Positions 1 to 7,211 of a DNA stretch of 16,307 bases are shown in pieces. Numbering within the stretch: the first letter of the stretch is position 1; each line of letters opens with the position of its first letter. The notes beneath the pieces were generated by a model. That model did not search any database. It was not told the origin of the DNA and saw only the letters and a list, made by a program, of their open reading frames with translations. The DNA is from Promethearchaeota archaeon (GTDB lineage: Archaea; Asgardarchaeota; Lokiarchaeia; Sigynarchaeales; SOKP01). The position numbers were made by a program, and so were the translations under genes. The stretch spans positions 1-16,307 of the forward strand of contig JAEOTW010000258.1 in the NCBI GenBank assembly GCA_016839655.1, read 5' to 3'.

Positions 1-90
1 TATATTTTTAATTATTGGACTACATTAGAGTTTTATAACAAAATAAATATATAATAACAAAATAATTTCATTATAAACTTAACAAAATAA

Positions 91-95
91 AGGAG
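91..95 (+). promoter_or_regulatory. Shine-Dalgarno site AGGAG
   Basis: AGGAG lies 9 bases before the GTG at 105. It selects that GTG rather than the in-frame ATG at 120. A TATA-like AT stretch (about 48-58) lies further upstream, so this gene seems to have a leader, unlike several neighbours. Confidence 0.7.
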
Positions 96-104
96 TGAAA
101 TTTA

Positions 105-749
105 GTGATTTTGCAATTTATGGAATTCTTTGGACAGATGGCGGGTTTTTTTGTTTTAATCCTAGGAATCATGTGGTTAATTTTCGGTGTGTATGAAGCC
201 AAAAGACGGGGTTCAGTAAAAAAACGAAAAACAGAAGATTGGGATATGAAAGTGACTAAATTCCTGAAAGTTCTTACTTATTTAGGACTTATTATTGGAG
301 TTTTAGCCATATTAAGTGGTGTTGGTGGATTAATGGAGGACGAACCCCCTAGTATAGCCTTTATAGTTGATCATGTCAGCATTTTCACATCTGCATTACT
401 GATAATTATTGGAATTCTTACGCTTTTAAAACCTATTAATGATCTTCCCATAGCCAGTGTTGTTGGACTTTTAGCAGGAAGTGCTGTGATATTAGTTCTC
501 GTAATGGTGATGCCTGCAGAAGCATATATAGTTATTGGACTATTTATGAATCCCACGGTATTCTTTGTGATATTATTTATAATAATTTTTGCGATTATTG
601 CCCTTACCGCAAAATTCTATATTGGAGGATTAATGAAAGTTTCAAAATTTATCTCTTGGCCTCCTATAGCATTTATTGTTGCTGGATTCTGTTTCCTTCA
701 AGGATTTTTAGTCCTAGTCTTTGGAATTTCAATAGGATATCTGTTCTAA
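105..749 (+). CDS. Six-helix integral membrane protein of unknown function
   Basis: I do not recognise a family. The 214-residue product has about six hydrophobic stretches, near residues 9-29, 53-76, 84-109, 115-136, 138-167 and 184-213. A strongly basic loop follows the first helix (residues 33-42, rich in K and R), which suggests that loop is cytoplasmic. No catalytic motif, metal-binding cluster or large soluble domain is visible. The start is GTG because a good AGGAG site precedes it; an in-frame ATG five codons later is the alternative and would leave the protein almost unchanged. The gene stands alone, converging on the radical SAM gene to its right with a T-rich stretch between them. 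Confidence is high that it is a membrane protein; its function is unknown. Confidence 0.8.
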   Translation: MILQFMEFFGQMAGFFVLILGIMWLIFGVYEAKRRGSVKKRKTEDWDMKVTKFLKVLTYLGLIIGVLAILSGVGGLMEDEPPSIAFIVDHVSIFTSALLIIIGILTLLKPINDLPIASVVGLLAGSAVILVLVMVMPAEAYIVIGLFMNPTVFFVILFIIIFAIIALTAKFYIGGLMKVSKFISWPPIAFIVAGFCFLQGFLVLVFGISIGYLF

Positions 750-752
750 ATC

Positions 753-774
753 TTTTTTTTTCATTATTTTTTTT
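753..774 (+). terminator. Poly-T transcription terminator
   Basis: Two T-runs (9 T at 753-761 and 8 T at 767-774) begin 4 bases after the membrane-protein stop codon. Archaeal RNA polymerase terminates at such oligo-T tracts without needing a strong hairpin. They would serve the plus-strand gene; no comparable tract serves the converging minus-strand gene. Confidence 0.6.
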
Positions 775-808
775 GTAGGCTAACTTTGAATAAGAGAAAG
801 TAATTTTT

Positions 809-1921
809 TTAGAAGAAGGCAAATCTATGTGAGGGATGCTTATTAATTTCTCCAATAATATCATTGTTTAACTCATAAGAACAATTTGGACATTTCATTT
901 GATCAGCTATATTAATGTTTTTAAAACTATACCCACGCCTTTCCATCAATAAATAATCACAATTTGGACAATAAGTATTTCCTCCTTTCTCATGAGCTAT
1001 ATTTCCCACATATGGAAAGAAAAGGCCTGTTTCTTTTGCAATATTATACGCCCTATTTAATGTTTCATAAGGAGTTCTTTTATTTGAAGGCATTTTAAAG
1101 TCAGGATGATATGCCGAAAAGTGAGTTGGAGTATTTTTTCCTAAGGTTTCAACAATCCAATTACATAATTTTTGGATATCTTCTGTGCTATCATTTAAAT
1201 CCGGTATAATTAAGTTTGTTATTTCTACATGAATTTCATTAGATTTAAATCGTTTAGCTGTATCTAATACAGGTTTGACTGATTTAACCCCGCATATCTT
1301 TTTATAAAAATCATCATTCATCGCTTTAATATCAATATTTGCCGCATCAATTCCTACTTCAATCAATTCATTAGTTGCTTCTGGAGTAGAATATCCATTA
1401 GTTACTAAAATAGACTTGATATTGTGTTTTTTTAGTAAAGGTACCGTATCCATAATCCATTCGTGCCATATCAATGGCTCATTATAGGTATAGGCGAGAG
1501 TTTTCGCTCCGCTCTTTACTACTTTTTTTTCTAATTGCTCTGGAGTCATTTCAACTAATGACATCTCACGTCCTTTCATATTTGATAAATCATAATAACC
1601 ATCTTTTCCATTGTCTGTAGGATTGGCTTGTGAAATATTCCAATTCTGGCAATTTTGACACTTAAATGAACATCCTATTGAAGCAATAGAATATGCTGTA
1701 GCACCTGGCCAAAAATTATAAAGAGGTTTTTTTTCAATAGGATCCAAGCTTCCAGAAGAAATTAATGATCCATAGGTAAGTGTGAATAATTCTCCATCAA
1801 AATTCTTTCTTGTTCTACAAATCCCCACTTTATCTGGTAAAATCACACACTCATTTGCACATACATGGCATTTTACTTTTTTTTCATCAAGTTTATCAAA
1901 TAATCTTGCTTTGTGTTTCAT
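809..1921 (-). CDS. amrS: AmmeMemoRadiSam-system radical SAM enzyme (PflA-like, COG1180)
   Basis: The 370-residue product matches the AmrS family from end to end. An N-terminal cysteine cluster (C18, C21, C25, C35) is followed by the family signature DPIEKKPLYNFWPG at 60-73. The radical SAM motif CxxxCxxC is at C84, C88 and C91 and is followed by QNWNISQ. YNEP at 146-149 and HPDF at 272-275 are also typical. The C-terminus holds a zinc-ribbon pair (C318/C321 and C344/C347). The family reductively cleaves S-adenosylmethionine through a 4Fe-4S cluster, and it co-occurs across genomes with AMMECR1- and Memo-domain proteins; the substrate is not firmly established. Neither partner is in this window. 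An AGAAGG site 7 bases before the ATG supports the start. The gene is divergent from the putative redox protein at 2036. Confidence 0.9.
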   Translation of the reverse strand: MKHKARLFDKLDEKKVKCHVCANECVILPDKVGICRTRKNFDGELFTLTYGSLISSGSLDPIEKKPLYNFWPGATAYSIASIGCSFKCQNCQNWNISQANPTDNGKDGYYDLSNMKGREMSLVEMTPEQLEKKVVKSGAKTLAYTYNEPLIWHEWIMDTVPLLKKHNIKSILVTNGYSTPEATNELIEVGIDAANIDIKAMNDDFYKKICGVKSVKPVLDTAKRFKSNEIHVEITNLIIPDLNDSTEDIQKLCNWIVETLGKNTPTHFSAYHPDFKMPSNKRTPYETLNRAYNIAKETGLFFPYVGNIAHEKGGNTYCPNCDYLLMERRGYSFKNINIADQMKCPNCSYELNNDIIGEINKHPSHRFAFF

Positions 1922-1928
1922 TTGGATA

Positions 1929-1977
1929 CCTTCTTCAAGATTTATTATTTGCTTATCTTATCTCTAAATATATAATA
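1929..1977 (-). promoter_or_regulatory. amrS promoter and ribosome binding site
   Basis: Reading on the minus strand, a TATA-like stretch (about 1977-1965, TATTATATATTTA) is followed by a short leader. A partial Shine-Dalgarno AGAAGG (1934-1929) ends 7 bases before the ATG. The gap to the divergent gene is only 114 bases, so both promoters are packed together. Confidence 0.45.
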
Positions 1978-1997
1978 GAAAAGAAATTTTATATTTC

Positions 1998-2011
1998 TTA
2001 TATATTTAAAT
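1998..2011 (+). promoter_or_regulatory. TATA box of the putative redox-protein gene
   Basis: TTATATATTTAAAT is centred about 31 bases before the ATG at 2036, and no Shine-Dalgarno site lies between. This is the layout of an archaeal promoter with a leaderless or very short-leader mRNA. Confidence 0.55.
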
Positions 2012-2035
2012 GCATAAAAAAAGCAGTTATTTAAA

Positions 2036-2470
2036 ATGACAAAAGTAGAAAAAGCTATTTCCAGTTTTAAAGAAGATCTTAATTGTGCTCAGTCGGTATT
2101 GAGCACTTTCAGCACTCAATATGGGCTAGATTTAGATACTGCTCTAAAGTTAGCCACTGGTTTTGGAGGGGGAATGGGCCGTCTAGGTAATACATGTGGT
2201 GCTGTGACTGGAGCTTTTATGGTAATCGGTTTAAAAAATGGTATGGGAACAAATAAAGATACTGATGCAAAAGAAAAAACCTATCAACTTATAAGAACCT
2301 TTTCTGAGAGATTCCAAGATATTCACGGGGCTTTATTTTGTAAGGAGTTACTTGGCTGTGATATTAATACACCCGAAGGAAAAGAGAATTTTACTCAAAA
2401 TGATTTTTTTGAAAAAAAATGTCTCCAGTATGTAAAGAATGCAGTAGAAATCTTAGAAAAAATACTGTAA
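2036..2470 (+). CDS. C_GCAxxG_C_C family putative redox-active protein
   Basis: The 144-residue protein has the size and all the landmarks of this family of small cysteine proteins. NCAQSV carries C17, the glycine-rich GFGGGMG is at 42-48, and the family's CGAxxG motif is present as CGAVTG at 54-59. C102 in FCKELLGCD and C129 near the end complete four widely spaced cysteines; C108 is a fifth. In known members the conserved cysteines are thought to be redox-active, and some bacterial members are selenoproteins; here all are ordinary cysteine codons. It is predicted to be soluble and cytoplasmic, with no signal peptide. The TPR gene starts 40 bases downstream on the same strand, so the two may be co-transcribed. 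Substrate and partner are unknown. Confidence 0.88.
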   Translation: MTKVEKAISSFKEDLNCAQSVLSTFSTQYGLDLDTALKLATGFGGGMGRLGNTCGAVTGAFMVIGLKNGMGTNKDTDAKEKTYQLIRTFSERFQDIHGALFCKELLGCDINTPEGKENFTQNDFFEKKCLQYVKNAVEILEKIL

Positions 2471-2510
2471 TAGAAATTAACAAAGAAGTTATCATTTATC
2501 AAAAATTCTT

Positions 2511-3428
2511 ATGACGGAAAATGAAACAGAGCTTAAAAAAGAGGAATTACATGATTTATTAGGTAAAAAACTGGAAAAATTAAAAGAATTAGAACAATTT
2601 GGTAAGGATTCAAATTATATAAAAGAATTAAGTGATGTTGCTCTAATTCAACTACAATTGGAAGATTATACGGAATCAGAAAGAAATTACTTAATTTGTT
2701 TAAATCATTTTAAAAAACAAAAGGACAGATTAGGCCAAGCTGCTGTTTATGGTGTGATGGGCACTTTATACTATAAATCAGGTGATTATGAGAAATCTAA
2801 TGATTCATATCAAAACGCATATAGTATATATAGAGAATTAAATCAAGTTCAAGAACAGGTTACTTGTTTAAAAGGAATAGGAAATAATTATGTTAAATTG
2901 AATAGATTTGATGAAGCCACAGATATATTTTTGGATTGTAGCGCAATTTGTTCAGATAACAATGATATTTATAATTTATTGGATTGTTTAGGAAATCTAG
3001 TTTATATCTATGAAACTAATGAAAGATGGGATGTTGTCTTTGAACTTTATAAAAAAACATTAAAAGCATTTATAGAAATTAAAGATAATAAAGGAATAAT
3101 CACATCTTATTTTAATTTGGGAATTCTTCAAAAGAAAAACAAGGATCCTGAAGAAGCTCTTATCTACTTTAAAAAAGGGATTAATGTAGCAATTGATGGA
3201 AATTATGCGGATTTAATAATACGTGGGCTTAGTTATGTAGCTGAAACACTCTTTTATTTAGGTAGAATAAAGGAGGCTAAAAATCAATTTATAAAAGCTC
3301 TCTATATTGCTAAGAATATTAACGCAAATAACGCAATTGTTCAACTCCGAATTCTTTTGCAATCACTTGGTTTAAATGAACAACAAATAAATGAAGAACT
3401 TAAAGAATTTGAAGACGTACAAAAATGA
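2511..3428 (+). CDS. TPR-repeat protein, six 40-residue repeats
   Basis: The 305-residue protein is almost entirely tetratricopeptide repeats. An N-terminal charged helix (1-30) is followed by six units starting near residues 37, 77, 117, 157, 197 and 237. The period is a strict 40 residues rather than the classical 34, as in the LGN/Rap/kinesin-light-chain type of TPR. Typical features such as GTLYYKSGDYEKS (84-96) and FNLGILQKKNKDPEEAL (201-217) are clear. Such solenoids bind peptides or proteins; no enzymatic domain is attached, so this is probably a scaffold or adaptor. No Shine-Dalgarno site precedes the ATG. It follows the cysteine protein by 40 bases and may share its transcript. The partner is unknown. 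Confidence 0.85.
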   Translation: MTENETELKKEELHDLLGKKLEKLKELEQFGKDSNYIKELSDVALIQLQLEDYTESERNYLICLNHFKKQKDRLGQAAVYGVMGTLYYKSGDYEKSNDSYQNAYSIYRELNQVQEQVTCLKGIGNNYVKLNRFDEATDIFLDCSAICSDNNDIYNLLDCLGNLVYIYETNERWDVVFELYKKTLKAFIEIKDNKGIITSYFNLGILQKKNKDPEEALIYFKKGINVAIDGNYADLIIRGLSYVAETLFYLGRIKEAKNQFIKALYIAKNINANNAIVQLRILLQSLGLNEQQINEELKEFEDVQK

Positions 3429-3479
3429 ACTTATACTAATAAAGAAAAAAAAGTTTTAACAAAAATAACGCTGTTACTT

Positions 3480-3635
3480 TTAGTTATGGTTTTTGTAATC
3501 CTTATTACTAGCTCTCCTTAGAGCATTTTCTCCGCATTTATCACAAAATTTGTGTAACGTATGAGCGAATTCATTACAGGAATTGCATACGTAGGGAAAC
3601 GTCTTTTTAAATAATTTTGAGTCCAATAAAATCAC
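3480..3635 (-). CDS. Small zinc-ribbon protein (51 residues, GTG start)
   Basis: I found this ORF by translating the minus strand of the gap after the TPR gene. It opens with GTG at 3635 just after an upstream in-frame stop and ends with TAA at 3480-3482. The product has CNSC (C17, C20) and CDKCGENA (C31, C34), a CxxC-10-CxxC arrangement that would hold one zinc ion. A hydrophobic lead (ILLDSKLF) and a basic, hydrophilic tail flank it. Stand-alone ribbons of this size are common in archaea and usually bind nucleic acid or protein. There is no Shine-Dalgarno site, but a TATA-like TTTAAAA (3663-3669) is centred about 31 bases upstream, as expected for a leaderless gene. It is short and could be a remnant of a larger protein. 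Confidence 0.6.
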   Translation of the reverse strand: MILLDSKLFKKTFPYVCNSCNEFAHTLHKFCDKCGENALRRASNKDYKNHN

Positions 3636-3793
3636 CGTTTTAATTTAGTTTAATTAAGATCCTTTTAAATCATTTTTATGATAATTTATATGTGTCAGAG
3701 TTTCTTGAAAAATACAAGTATAAGTCAAAAGATCCTAGTTTCATTTTTATATATATAAAAATCATGTTTTCAAGGTTTAAATGTAATTTTGGT

Positions 3794-3810
3794 CTATGTA
3801 GAAACGACAA
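3794..3810 (+). promoter_or_regulatory. Conserved 17-base upstream element, copy 1
   Basis: CTATGTAGAAACGACAA matches the element at 5416-5432 at 16 of 17 bases and lies exactly as far (65 bases) from the start codon. A TATA-like TTTATATA (3813-3820) follows at once, so the element covers the position of a BRE or an upstream regulator site. The flanking promoter DNA is clearly more diverged. Confidence 0.5.
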
Positions 3811-3858
3811 GATTTATATAGAAATTACACATATTTCTATTTAATATTTTTATTTTTT

Positions 3859-3862
3859 GGAG
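3859..3862 (+). promoter_or_regulatory. Ribosome binding site deciding the start of B12-radical SAM copy 1
   Basis: GGAG, 12 bases before ATG 3875, is preserved in copy 2 (5481-5484). It overlaps an upstream TTG (3857) that would extend the frame by six codons. The TTG therefore looks like part of the ribosome binding site rather than a start. Confidence 0.55.
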
Positions 3863-3874
3863 TCCACCATTATA

Positions 3875-5257
3875 ATGAAAATTCTATTGGTTAATCCCCC
3901 TTTTCAAGTTGGGGAGGGAATGTCGAAAGCAATGTGTAGCCCACCTTTATCTCTACTAACGCTAGCAGGAGCTGTCAGAGATCTTAATCACAGTATTGAA
4001 ATTCTTGATCTGAATATTGATCATTCTTGTGGAAATGATAAATTGGAACAAAAAATACAGCAATTTGATATGATTGGAATAACATGTATGACAAATTCAT
4101 TTGGAGAAGCATTGAAAATATGCAAAATTGCTAAAAGAAATGGTGTTCCAACTATTCTGGGGGGATTTCATCCTACATTAGTTCCTAATATTATTGAAGA
4201 ATTTGATTGTATTGACATGATCTGTCGAAGAGAAGGGGATATTACTTTTAGAGAATTGCTTGAAAATAAGCCAAAAGATCAAATTCTAGGGCTTTCATAT
4301 AAAGAAAATGGTGCCGTTTTTCATAATCCAGAGAGACCTTTAATTGAAAATCTCGATCAACTTCCCTTTCCTAACAACGATTTAGTTGAACCCAATCCTT
4401 ATCATTATTTATGGGTTCCAGCTTGGATATGTGAAGCATCAAGAGGGTGTCCATTTAAATGTAATTTTTGTTGTGCTACTCAATTTCATAAGAGTACTTA
4501 TCGAACTAAATCTCCCGAAAGAGTGATAAAAGAAATATTAAGAGTACCAAGTACGACAAAACTCATATTTTTTGCAGATGATAATTTCACTTTACAGAAG
4601 AAACGAGTAATGAGAATTTGTGAGCTATTAGAAAAAACAAAATTAAGTAAGCGATTAATGTTCGTTTGTCAATCAAGAGTAGATGATATTGCTAACAATC
4701 CAGATATGATAAAAGCAATGTCTAAAGCAGGATTTATTTGCATATTTGTGGGATTTGAAAGTTTCAAGCAAATGTCGTTAGATCAAATGGAAAAACAATA
4801 CACACTTGATAAAGTGCGCAAATCTATAGATATATGTCATAAGAATGGGATTATAGTTTTTGGGTCATTTATTATAGGGAATATTGGTGAAAACTCAGAT
4901 GATGTATGGAGAACATTGAAACTAATGAAAGAGTTAGAAGTAGATTTGATGATGACACTTCCTATTACTCCATTTCCGGGAACTCCTCTATATGATGATG
5001 TTGTGGAAAAAGGATGGTTCCCAGAGGATTTTAGATGGGAAAAATGGGATATTCATGCAGTTATGGATACTCCTGATATGACACGTGATGAAATCCAAAA
5101 GTTAGTAGTTGAAAGTTATAGATTTTTCTATAATGATATTCTCGTTTTTGGAAAGAGATTGTTGAGAATTTTATTTAATCCGAAATTTTGGTGGTTTAGA
5201 CACATTGCTTATTCATTTACCACAAACGGTTTTACAAAATTTTTATTGATGTTGTAG
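3875..5257 (+). CDS. B12-binding-domain radical SAM protein, copy 1
   Basis: The 460-residue product is a class-B cobalamin-type radical SAM enzyme (COG1032). An N-terminal Rossmann-like B12-binding domain (about 1-130) begins MKILLVNPPF and includes GGFHPT (96-101). The radical SAM barrel follows, with CxxxCxxC at C192, C196 and C199. The C-terminal 40 residues are basic and aromatic (FNPKFWWFRH) and could sit on a membrane surface. Relatives methylate or rearrange unactivated carbons, including in lipids and pigments; the substrate here is unknown. The ATG was chosen over a TTG six codons upstream because GGAG sits between them and MKILL is the normal family start. One oddity is R119, where copy 2 has the usual glycine of the GEGD motif. 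The gene ends with TAG followed directly by TAA TAA. Confidence 0.88.
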   Translation: MKILLVNPPFQVGEGMSKAMCSPPLSLLTLAGAVRDLNHSIEILDLNIDHSCGNDKLEQKIQQFDMIGITCMTNSFGEALKICKIAKRNGVPTILGGFHPTLVPNIIEEFDCIDMICRREGDITFRELLENKPKDQILGLSYKENGAVFHNPERPLIENLDQLPFPNNDLVEPNPYHYLWVPAWICEASRGCPFKCNFCCATQFHKSTYRTKSPERVIKEILRVPSTTKLIFFADDNFTLQKKRVMRICELLEKTKLSKRLMFVCQSRVDDIANNPDMIKAMSKAGFICIFVGFESFKQMSLDQMEKQYTLDKVRKSIDICHKNGIIVFGSFIIGNIGENSDDVWRTLKLMKELEVDLMMTLPITPFPGTPLYDDVVEKGWFPEDFRWEKWDIHAVMDTPDMTRDEIQKLVVESYRFFYNDILVFGKRLLRILFNPKFWWFRHIAYSFTTNGFTKFLLML

Positions 5258-5415
5258 TAATAAATTATAATGTAATTTCCTGATCCTTTTAAATCTATTA
5301 TATGATAAAATATACATATCAGAGATTAATGAAAATACAAGCCTAAGCTAATTATTCTTAATATTATCTTTATACCTTAAAAAAGCATAATTTCAAAATT
5401 TTCAGGTTTTTTACA

Positions 5416-5432
5416 CTATGTAGAAACAACAA
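5416..5432 (+). promoter_or_regulatory. Conserved 17-base upstream element, copy 2
   Basis: CTATGTAGAAACAACAA differs from the copy at 3794-3810 by one base and is also 65 bases from its start codon. It is followed by a weaker TATA-like CTTAAATAA (5435-5443). The weaker box may mean lower expression of the second gene, which is an inference. Confidence 0.5.
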
Positions 5433-5496
5433 AGCTTAAATAAAATTAACAAATTAATATATAATAAAAAGTACAATTTTGGAGTCCAACATTAAA

Positions 5497-6885
5497 ATGA
5501 AGGTTCTATTGATATATCCACCTTTTCAAGTTGGTGAGGGAATGGGGAAAGCAATGTGTAGCCCACCATTATCCCTATTAACACTAGCAGGGGCTGTTAA
5601 AGATCTTAATCATAGTATTGAAATTCTTGATCTAAATATTGATCATTCTTTTGGAAATGATAAATTGGAACAAAAAATACGGCAATTTGATATGATTGGG
5701 GTAACATGTATGACAAATACATTTGGATTAGTTTTGAAAATATGCAAGATTGCGAAGAAAAATGGTGTTCCAACTATTTTGGGAGGATTTCATCCCACTT
5801 TAGTTCCTGATATTATCGATGAATTTGATTGTATTGATATGATCTGTCGAGGAGAAGGGGATATTACTTTTAGAGAATTGCTTGAAGGCAAACCAAAACG
5901 TCAAATACTTGGTCTATCGTATAGAGAAAATGGTGTCGTATATCATAATCCAGAGAGACCGTTAATTAAAAATCTCGATCAGCTTCCCTTTCCTAATAAT
6001 GAATTAGTAAACCCTAAACCCTATCATTACATATGGGTTCCAGCATGGGTTTGTGAAACTTCAAGAGGCTGTCCATTTAAATGTAATTTTTGTTGTGTTA
6101 CTCAATTTCATAAGGGTAAATATCGAACTAAATCACCCGAAAGAGTGATAGAAGAGTTATTAAGAGTACCGAGTACAATAAAACTCATATTTTTTACAGA
6201 TGATAATTTCAGTATACAGAAGAAGCGAGTAATGAGAATTTGTGAGCTTATAGAAAAAACAAAATTAAATAAGCGTTTAATGTTGGTCTGCCAGTCAAGA
6301 GTAGACGATATTGCTAACAATCCAGATATGGTAAAAGCTATGTCTAAAGCAGGATTTATTTGTATATTTTTAGGATTTGAAAGTTTCAAGCAAATGGCAT
6401 TAAATCATATGGAAAAGCAATATTCGCTTGATAAAGTCCGAAAATCTATACAAATATGTCATAAGAATGGAATCATGGTTTTTGGATCATTTATTATAGG
6501 GAATATTGGAGAAACCGTCAAGGATACACGGAGAACTCTTAAATTAATGAAAGAACTAGACATTGATCTAATGATGACTTGTCCTATAACTCCTTTTCCA
6601 GGAACTCCACTTTACGATGATGCTGTGGAAAAAAAATGGATACCCAAGGATTTTAGATGGGAAAAATGGGATATTAAGGCAGTTATGAATACTCCTGATA
6701 TGACCCGTGATGAAATCCAAGAGTTAGTTGATGAAAGTTACAGATATTTTTACAATGATATCGGATTTTTTTTCTTTGGAAAGAGAACATTAAGATTTAT
6801 ATTTAACCCGAAATTCTGGTGGTTTAGAAATATTGCTTTTTCAGTATTTACAAACGGTTTAACAAAATTTCTATTTACACTATAA
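5497..6885 (+). CDS. B12-binding-domain radical SAM protein, copy 2
   Basis: This 462-residue paralogue has the same layout as copy 1: a B12-binding domain at 1-130 with GGFHPT, an intact GEGD at 119-122, radical SAM cysteines C192, C196 and C199, and an aromatic basic C-terminus (FNPKFWWFRN). Differences from copy 1 are scattered and mostly conservative. A few lie in the N-terminal domain near the expected cofactor face (NP to YP at residues 7-8, C52 to F, EA to LV near 78-79). Two extra residues lie near the C-terminus, in the segment GFFFFGKR. The frame is intact with no premature stop, so both copies seem to be under selection. The GGAG at 5481-5484 supports ATG 5497 rather than TTG 5479. 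Possible outcomes are dosage, different substrates or different regulation. Confidence 0.88.
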   Translation: MKVLLIYPPFQVGEGMGKAMCSPPLSLLTLAGAVKDLNHSIEILDLNIDHSFGNDKLEQKIRQFDMIGVTCMTNTFGLVLKICKIAKKNGVPTILGGFHPTLVPDIIDEFDCIDMICRGEGDITFRELLEGKPKRQILGLSYRENGVVYHNPERPLIKNLDQLPFPNNELVNPKPYHYIWVPAWVCETSRGCPFKCNFCCVTQFHKGKYRTKSPERVIEELLRVPSTIKLIFFTDDNFSIQKKRVMRICELIEKTKLNKRLMLVCQSRVDDIANNPDMVKAMSKAGFICIFLGFESFKQMALNHMEKQYSLDKVRKSIQICHKNGIMVFGSFIIGNIGETVKDTRRTLKLMKELDIDLMMTCPITPFPGTPLYDDAVEKKWIPKDFRWEKWDIKAVMNTPDMTRDEIQELVDESYRYFYNDIGFFFFGKRTLRFIFNPKFWWFRNIAFSVFTNGLTKFLFTL

Positions 6886-6893
6886 TAATCAAT

Positions 6894-7199
6894 TTAAACT
6901 ATAATTTCTTGTACTTTTTCCCTATAACTTTCTGCTTCTGCTATTGTCATTTCATAAATTCCTTCTGTTGCTAACCATTCAGCATTTTCGAGTATTTCTT
7001 GGATAGATTCAACATCTTTCGCATCCTATTCACAAAATATCTTTTCTAATTCTGGGACGCCCCAAGATCTAATCCAGTATGCATTGGATGAACAATGAGA
7101 ACGTAGTTCAATGACTTATTTATTTTCTTCTGGTGGCATTTCATTTATAGCTTCCATTATCTTCCTTGGCATAGGATAAATAACAAAAAATTTGGACAT
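6894..7199 (-). pseudogene. Decayed small gene, possibly DUF4242/DUF3303-like
   Basis: Reading leftwards from ATG 7199, the frame gives 101 codons of protein-like sequence, interrupted by TAA at codon 28 (7116-7118) and TAG at codon 58 (7026-7028). There is no frameshift. The predicted sequence starts MSKFFVIYPMP and contains YWIRSWGVPELEKIFCE directly before the TAG, then DAKDVESIQEIL. That pattern recalls small ferredoxin-fold-like proteins of the DUF4242 or DUF3303 type (low confidence). The TAG may have replaced a TGG tryptophan codon. Two different stop codons argue against recoding, and TAG is an ordinary stop at 5255-5257 and 9653-9655. The gene still has an excellent ribosome binding site, so decay is probably recent. 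Confidence 0.7.
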
Positions 7200-7205
7200 A
7201 ATATT

Positions 7206-7211
7206 ACCTCC
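7206..7211 (-). promoter_or_regulatory. Strong Shine-Dalgarno GGAGGT before the pseudogene
   Basis: On the minus strand GGAGGT sits 6 bases before the ATG at 7199. This is the best ribosome binding site in the window, and it supports the view that the broken frame was once a translated gene. The remaining bases up to the HAD gene (7212-7369) are AT-rich and show no further ORF. Confidence 0.75.

Larger units (their letters stand above)
3658..6920. repeat. Tandem direct duplication, unit about 1.62 kb
   Basis: Two head-to-tail units start with the same GATCCTTTTAAATC block at 3658 and 5282 (offset 1624 bases). Each contains about 200 bases of related upstream DNA and one B12-binding radical SAM gene. 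The coding parts differ at 29 of the first 200 aligned residues (about 85% identity). The upstream parts are more diverged but keep the start block, a 17-base element and the ribosome binding site. The right edge of unit 2 is fuzzy: similarity to the 3' flank of unit 1 seems to continue to about 6910-6920, inside the adjoining pseudogene. No insertion sequence or terminal inverted repeat borders the units. Confidence 0.8.

Noticed and set aside
1810..2034. Plus-strand ORF of 74 codons overlapping the amrS start
   Set aside because: It is antisense to the cysteine-rich N-terminus of amrS, has no ribosome binding site, and its hydrophobic product is as expected from AT-rich antisense DNA.
3857..3874. 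TTG start giving a six-residue longer radical SAM copy 1 (and TTG 5479 in copy 2)
   Set aside because: The TTG overlaps the conserved GGAG ribosome binding site, the six extra residues are less conserved than what follows, and MKILLVNPPF-type starts are normal for the family.
6108..6389. Minus-strand ORF of 93 codons inside radical SAM copy 2
   Set aside because: It lies entirely within a well-supported gene, and its sequence mirrors the conserved coding strand.
7026..7028. TAG at codon 58 of the broken gene read as pyrrolysine
   Set aside because: A TAA also interrupts the frame at codon 28, and TAG serves as a normal stop in two intact genes of the window.
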